A DNA stretch of 64,000 nt from Lentzea guizhouensis (GTDB taxonomy: Bacteria; Actinomycetota; Actinomycetes; Mycobacteriales; Pseudonocardiaceae). The DNA lies in the NCBI RefSeq assembly GCF_001701025.1, contig NZ_CP016793.1:6324001-6388000 (forward strand), in the 5' to 3' direction. Positions 61,459 to 64,000 of the stretch are shown here, piece after piece. The position numbers were made by a program, and so were the translations under genes. How positions within the stretch are numbered: the first letter of the stretch is position 1; every line of letters starts with the position of its first letter. The notes beneath the pieces were generated by a model. That model was not told where the DNA came from. It searched no databases and worked only from the letters and a program-made list of their open reading frames with translations.

Positions 61459-61815
61459 GTGCCTACCTACGACAAGTCGATCGATCCTGCTCGCGAGGTC
61501 GAGCAGTTGCGGGAAGCGCTTGACCGGCAGCCGGTGATCGAGCAGGCCAAGGGCATGCTGATGCTGCTGCGCGCGTGTTCGGCGGATGAGGCGTTCACCG
61601 TGTTGCGCACGGTGTCGCAGCGCGTCAACGTCAAGGTGTTCGACATCGCCGCCGTCATCGTCGCGGCGGCGAGCGGGCAGCACCCGCCGTGTTCACCGGA
61701 TCCGCGGACCGTGGCGGATGTGCTGCAGTACGTACGCGGGTTGAAGCCGGGCTCGCCCGGCGTGGTCTCCGATGGTGAGGTCGCCGATCACCTGGGTGAC
61801 GGCGGGCTGGTGTGA
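61459..61815 (+). CDS. ANTAR-domain RNA-binding regulator
   Basis: A 118-residue protein. Residues about 15-70 are an ANTAR domain: LREALDRQPVIEQAKGMLMLLRACSADEAFTVLRTVSQ with the conserved Ala and aromatic/hydrophobic pattern, then VNVKVFDIAAVIVAA. ANTAR domains bind paired stem-loops in mRNA leaders and prevent termination. There is no receiver or GAF sensor, only a 45-residue tail. Start GTG 61459 has no clear ribosome site. It heads a tight group with a HATPase gene 18 bases downstream and a convergent GAF-ANTAR gene. Confidence 0.83.
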   Translation: MPTYDKSIDPAREVEQLREALDRQPVIEQAKGMLMLLRACSADEAFTVLRTVSQRVNVKVFDIAAVIVAAASGQHPPCSPDPRTVADVLQYVRGLKPGSPGVVSDGEVADHLGDGGLV

Positions 61816-61833
61816 TCGAACCGCCACGCGACC

Positions 61834-62319
61834 GTGGCCGAATACATGGACGTGGAGCACGCACACCCCATCAGTGAGTCATGCGACGAACCGGGTCTGA
61901 GTTCACTCGACCTGGGCAACGACGTGCACGCGCTTGCCGCGGTGCGCCGTTGGACTCGCGACACCCTTGCCGGTGTCGCCGAAGACGGGCTCGATGCAGT
62001 CTTACTGGTGGTCAACGAGCTCGTGAGCAACGCCGTCGACCACGGTCGCGGTCCCTGGCGGCTGCGGTTGCGCCGGTCGGCGACGCCCTTCTCAGTGCGC
62101 GTCGAGGTGGACGACCCCTCACCTGAGCCGCCCGGACTCGGTCGATCCTGCCTCGATGGATCCTGCCTCGGCGCGAGCCGGGGAGGAGGGCTGATCGTCG
62201 TCAGCCGGCTGGCCGACGACTGGGGCGTCATCCACGGCAGCGGCGGCAAGACGGTGTGGGCCGAGATCACCTGTGGTCGGACGTCGTCCGCGACCAGGCC
62301 CGTGTTCAGCGCCTGGTGA
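61834..62319 (+). CDS. Anti-sigma-factor-type HATPase kinase
   Basis: A 161-residue GHKL ATPase of the RsbW/SpoIIAB-like class common in actinomycetes. The N-box is LLVVNELVSNAVDHGRGPW near 49-67, the Asp loop SVRVEVDDPSPEPPG near 87-101, and the glycine loop ASRGGGLIVVSRLADDWGV near 111-129. Start GTG 61834 or ATG 61846. Such proteins phosphorylate a STAS antagonist and bind a sigma factor in turn; the stand-alone STAS protein at 39346 is one conceivable partner. Its last 14 bases overlap the convergent GAF-ANTAR gene. Confidence 0.85.
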   Translation: MAEYMDVEHAHPISESCDEPGLSSLDLGNDVHALAAVRRWTRDTLAGVAEDGLDAVLLVVNELVSNAVDHGRGPWRLRLRRSATPFSVRVEVDDPSPEPPGLGRSCLDGSCLGASRGGGLIVVSRLADDWGVIHGSGGKTVWAEITCGRTSSATRPVFSAW

Positions 62320-63089
62320 CCTCGTCGAGCAGGTTCTTCGCGATGTCGCGCAGTTTCACGTTCTCCTGCTGGGAGCGTTGCACGAGCATGGCGAAGGCGT
62401 CGTCTGCGGTGCAGGTGTGCACGGCCATGAGAACGCCCTTGGCCTGGTCGATCGCGCCTCGGGAGAGCAGCGCGGCTTCGAGGTGTTTGATGTGGTCCCT
62501 GGCCCGCTGCCAGCGGTGGGCGTTGGCGATCGCGGCGCTGGCGGCGGTGGTGAACAGCCGCATGACGCTCTCGTCGAACGGGTCGAACGCCGGCGGTGTA
62601 GCTGTAGATGTTGAGCGATCCGGCGTGCTCGGCGTCGTTGTGCTGCGCGGCGGGGAGCACGACGGGCACGGACAGGTAGGCGCGGACGCCGTGCTGGTCC
62701 GCGGAGGCTTCGAACTCCGGCCAGGTGTCCTCGTTCTGGCCGACGACCGCGCGGACGGCCTGCAGGGTGCGGGCGGCTTCCAGGCAGGGACCGCGGTTGG
62801 CGCCGTACTGCTTCTCGTCGATCTCGATGAGCGCGGTGTCGCTGGCGGCGGCGGTGCGCGGCTGCTCGGGTCTGACGGTGATGGTGACGGCGTCGGCGTC
62901 CTGGATCGCTCGCGTCGCCGTTTCGGCGAGCCGCTGCAGGACCTCGTCGAGGGGCTCCTCGGCGGAGAACCCGTCGCGCAGCATCGCCAGCGCGGCGGTC
63001 GCCTCGTCCAGGCGCTCCACCGGGTCCTGCCGGTCGACGTCCGCGGGCCGCGAGGCGTCCTGGCCGGCCAGGGTGGTCAGGTCGTCCAT
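62306..63089 (-). pseudogene. GAF-ANTAR regulator with a single-base frameshift
   Basis: ATG 63089 (GGAAGGTGA site) starts a GAF sensor of about 165 residues: LDEVLQRLAETATRAIQDADAVTITV and VRAYLSVPVVLP, ending SLNIYSYTAG. The expected continuation AFDPFDESVMRLFTTAASAAIANAHRW and the ANTAR domain (AIDQAKGVLMAVHTCTADDAFAMLVQRS) are all present but one frame over. One extra base in the GC-rich run at 62589-62596 explains it. Restoring the frame gives an intact protein of about 260 residues. It is either a recent mutation, a sequence error, or a programmed slip. Confidence 0.8.
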
Positions 63090-63835
63090 GCCGCGTCACC
63101 TTCCGCCGGGAACGAGTTCACGGCGCTGGATGCTCAACGCTCGCAGCGAATGATACGGCGCACCGGCTCCGGCGGCCGAGCCACTCCGGGGGTGAACCGA
63201 ACCGGTGCGGGTGCTGGAAGTGTTCAACAGCCCGCACCGGTTCCGGCCGGCCACGCGAGGTGGCCTACCGCGCGTAACGCACGCGTGCACGGTAAGGCTC
63301 TTGTACCCCGCCACAGCTGATCCAATCCGCGCGGCTGATGGCCGATGTGCAGGTACGTGCCGTCGGGAGTGCATCTGTGCCGCAGGAGGTGGTTCAGCTC
63401 GCCGCCGTGATCAGTTCGATGAGCTTCTCGTCATGCTTTTGGGATGGGGCTCCCGGCGGCACGTCGCGTCACCGCCGCGGAATCCGCTCTCGATCTCCAG
63501 CAGGTGCGCCACCCGCAAGGCGACGAGGTCGCGCTGGTGGCGCGGTTCGTCCGCGAGTGTGGCCGGTTGCCGGCCTCGACCCGCCGGTGGTGTCAATGCG
63601 GGGCGAGGCCGGAGCTCGGACGGACTGGCGGCAGCCCGGATGGTGCAGAAGAACCAGGGTCGTCCAGGGGGACCTCGCCGCCGGAGAGTTCCAGCGGGGC
63701 CAGGTAACCGCCCCAGGCCCAGTTGGGCACGTTGGGGCCGTCCACGTCGAGGAGACAGGGCAGCAGGACGAGGCGAAAGTCAACAACCCGTTGCGGACCT
63801 GTGCCCGGCGCAAGTCGTGGAGCCCACCCGGACGA
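63090..63835. other. 746-base stretch without a confident gene
   Basis: No frame here gives a convincing protein. A terminator-like hairpin lies at 63199-63243. On the minus strand about 63603-63795 a frame encodes FRLVLLPCLLDVDGPNVPNW and GGYLAPLELSGGEVPLDDPG, which looks natural and may be a gene scrap; it has no clear start. Confidence 0.5.
63199..63243. terminator. 13-bp perfect stem-loop
   Basis: GAACCGGTGCGGG (63199-63211) pairs with CCCGCACCGGTTC (63231-63243) around a 19-base loop. It sits between the GAF-ANTAR start and the leftward esterase, and could end leftward transcription from the esterase side. Confidence 0.55.
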
Positions 63836-64000
63836 TCACGGAAGGTCGAAGGGCGAGGGGAAGTGGCCTTCCCAGATGTGGCGGGACGCCTGTTCGGGGT
63901 AGGGCAGCGTCTTCGACTCGGTGTCCAGGACGCGGGTGAGGTGGTCGCCGGGCCGGTGAGGGGACCAGCCCGCGTCGCCGGTGGTGACGAAGCGGACCCA
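63836..64000 (-). CDS. Type-B carboxylesterase, C-terminal end only (runs out of window)
   Basis: The last 54 codons of a leftward gene. WVRFVTTGDAGWSPHRPGDH and the closing YPEQASRHIWEGHFP match the C-terminal end of carboxylesterase-family proteins, where a WxxFA/V-x-G-DPxWP block is usual; the esterase at 57329 has the equivalent WVSFARSGDPGWPATRTH. The catalytic residues lie beyond the window. Stop TGA is at 63836-63838. Confidence 0.7.
   Translation of the reverse strand, partial: WVRFVTTGDAGWSPHRPGDHLTRVLDTESKTLPYPEQASRHIWEGHFPSPFDLP

Noticed and set aside
1-64000. Search for tRNA, rRNA, CRISPR arrays and insertion sequences
   Set aside because: No cloverleaf, rRNA-like block, regularly spaced repeats, transposase or terminal inverted repeats were recognised by eye; short or divergent elements could have been missed.

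Overview
The window is high-GC DNA with many GTG starts, 4-base ATGA gene overlaps, numerous TetR/MarR/LacI/GntR regulators each next to a palindrome, ANTAR, STAS and HATPase signalling genes, secreted carbohydrate-active enzymes and a LAxTG-type surface protein. This points to a filamentous soil actinomycete, perhaps of the Pseudonocardiales; that rank is an inference from gene style, not from a marker gene. No rRNA, tRNA, CRISPR array, transposase or phage gene was seen.

Layout. (1) 1-8073: fructan utilisation. A FrcBCA-like fructose ABC importer (binding protein cut by the window edge), a secreted GH32 fructanase with a nested double insertion, a PfkB sugar kinase, and a second secreted GH32 enzyme with a ricin-type lectin tail. 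(2) 8113-20445: housekeeping and accessory genes. These are a TetR/DUF3995 pair, a SNF2 helicase, an APC-superfamily transporter behind helically phased repeats, an ArsR/quinone-oxidoreductase pair, an 890-residue protein that fuses sensor, PP2C phosphatase, anti-sigma-like kinase and STAS antagonist, a MarR/NmrA pair and an SRPBCC protein. (3) 20624-23793: a cell-wall-anchored parallel beta-helix protein divergent from a LacI regulator, with two palindromes between them. (4) 23856-39076: a catabolic cluster with a GntR regulator, an oligopeptide/oligosaccharide-type ABC importer and oxidising enzymes (aldehyde dehydrogenase, enolase-superfamily protein, SDR, RraA-like protein, GlcD-like flavoprotein), ending with a secreted clan-A glycoside hydrolase. 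It probably imports and oxidises a sugar-acid-like compound. (5) 39346-49841: STAS protein, MarR/amidohydrolase, trypsin-like protease, a broken CPBP protease, a GAP/TetR pair, methyltransferases, a drug exporter and a DUF1295/TetR pair. (6) 50020-55663: the most striking locus. A protein joins a cytoplasmic TPR-like region, one membrane helix, a type-1 periplasmic-binding domain and a complete pentameric ligand-gated ion channel; beside it lies a large HTH-nSTAND-ATPase-WD40 protein. (7) 55895-64000: a decayed XRE regulator, MBL hydrolase and carboxylesterase, a WD40 remnant, a quinone reductase, and an ANTAR/HATPase/GAF-ANTAR signalling group in which the last gene is frameshifted. The window ends inside a second carboxylesterase.

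Transcription logic. Most regulators are divergent from the gene they probably control and share a palindromic intergenic site with it. Several strong stem-loops separate units; the clearest lie after the nSTAND gene (52799-52836), after the glycoside hydrolase (39146-39190) and between the RraA and GlcD genes (35285-35332). Decay is visible in at least five places (LuxR-type, CPBP, XRE/MmyB, WD40 and GAF-ANTAR remnants), so the right half of the window looks like a region of accessory-gene turnover.
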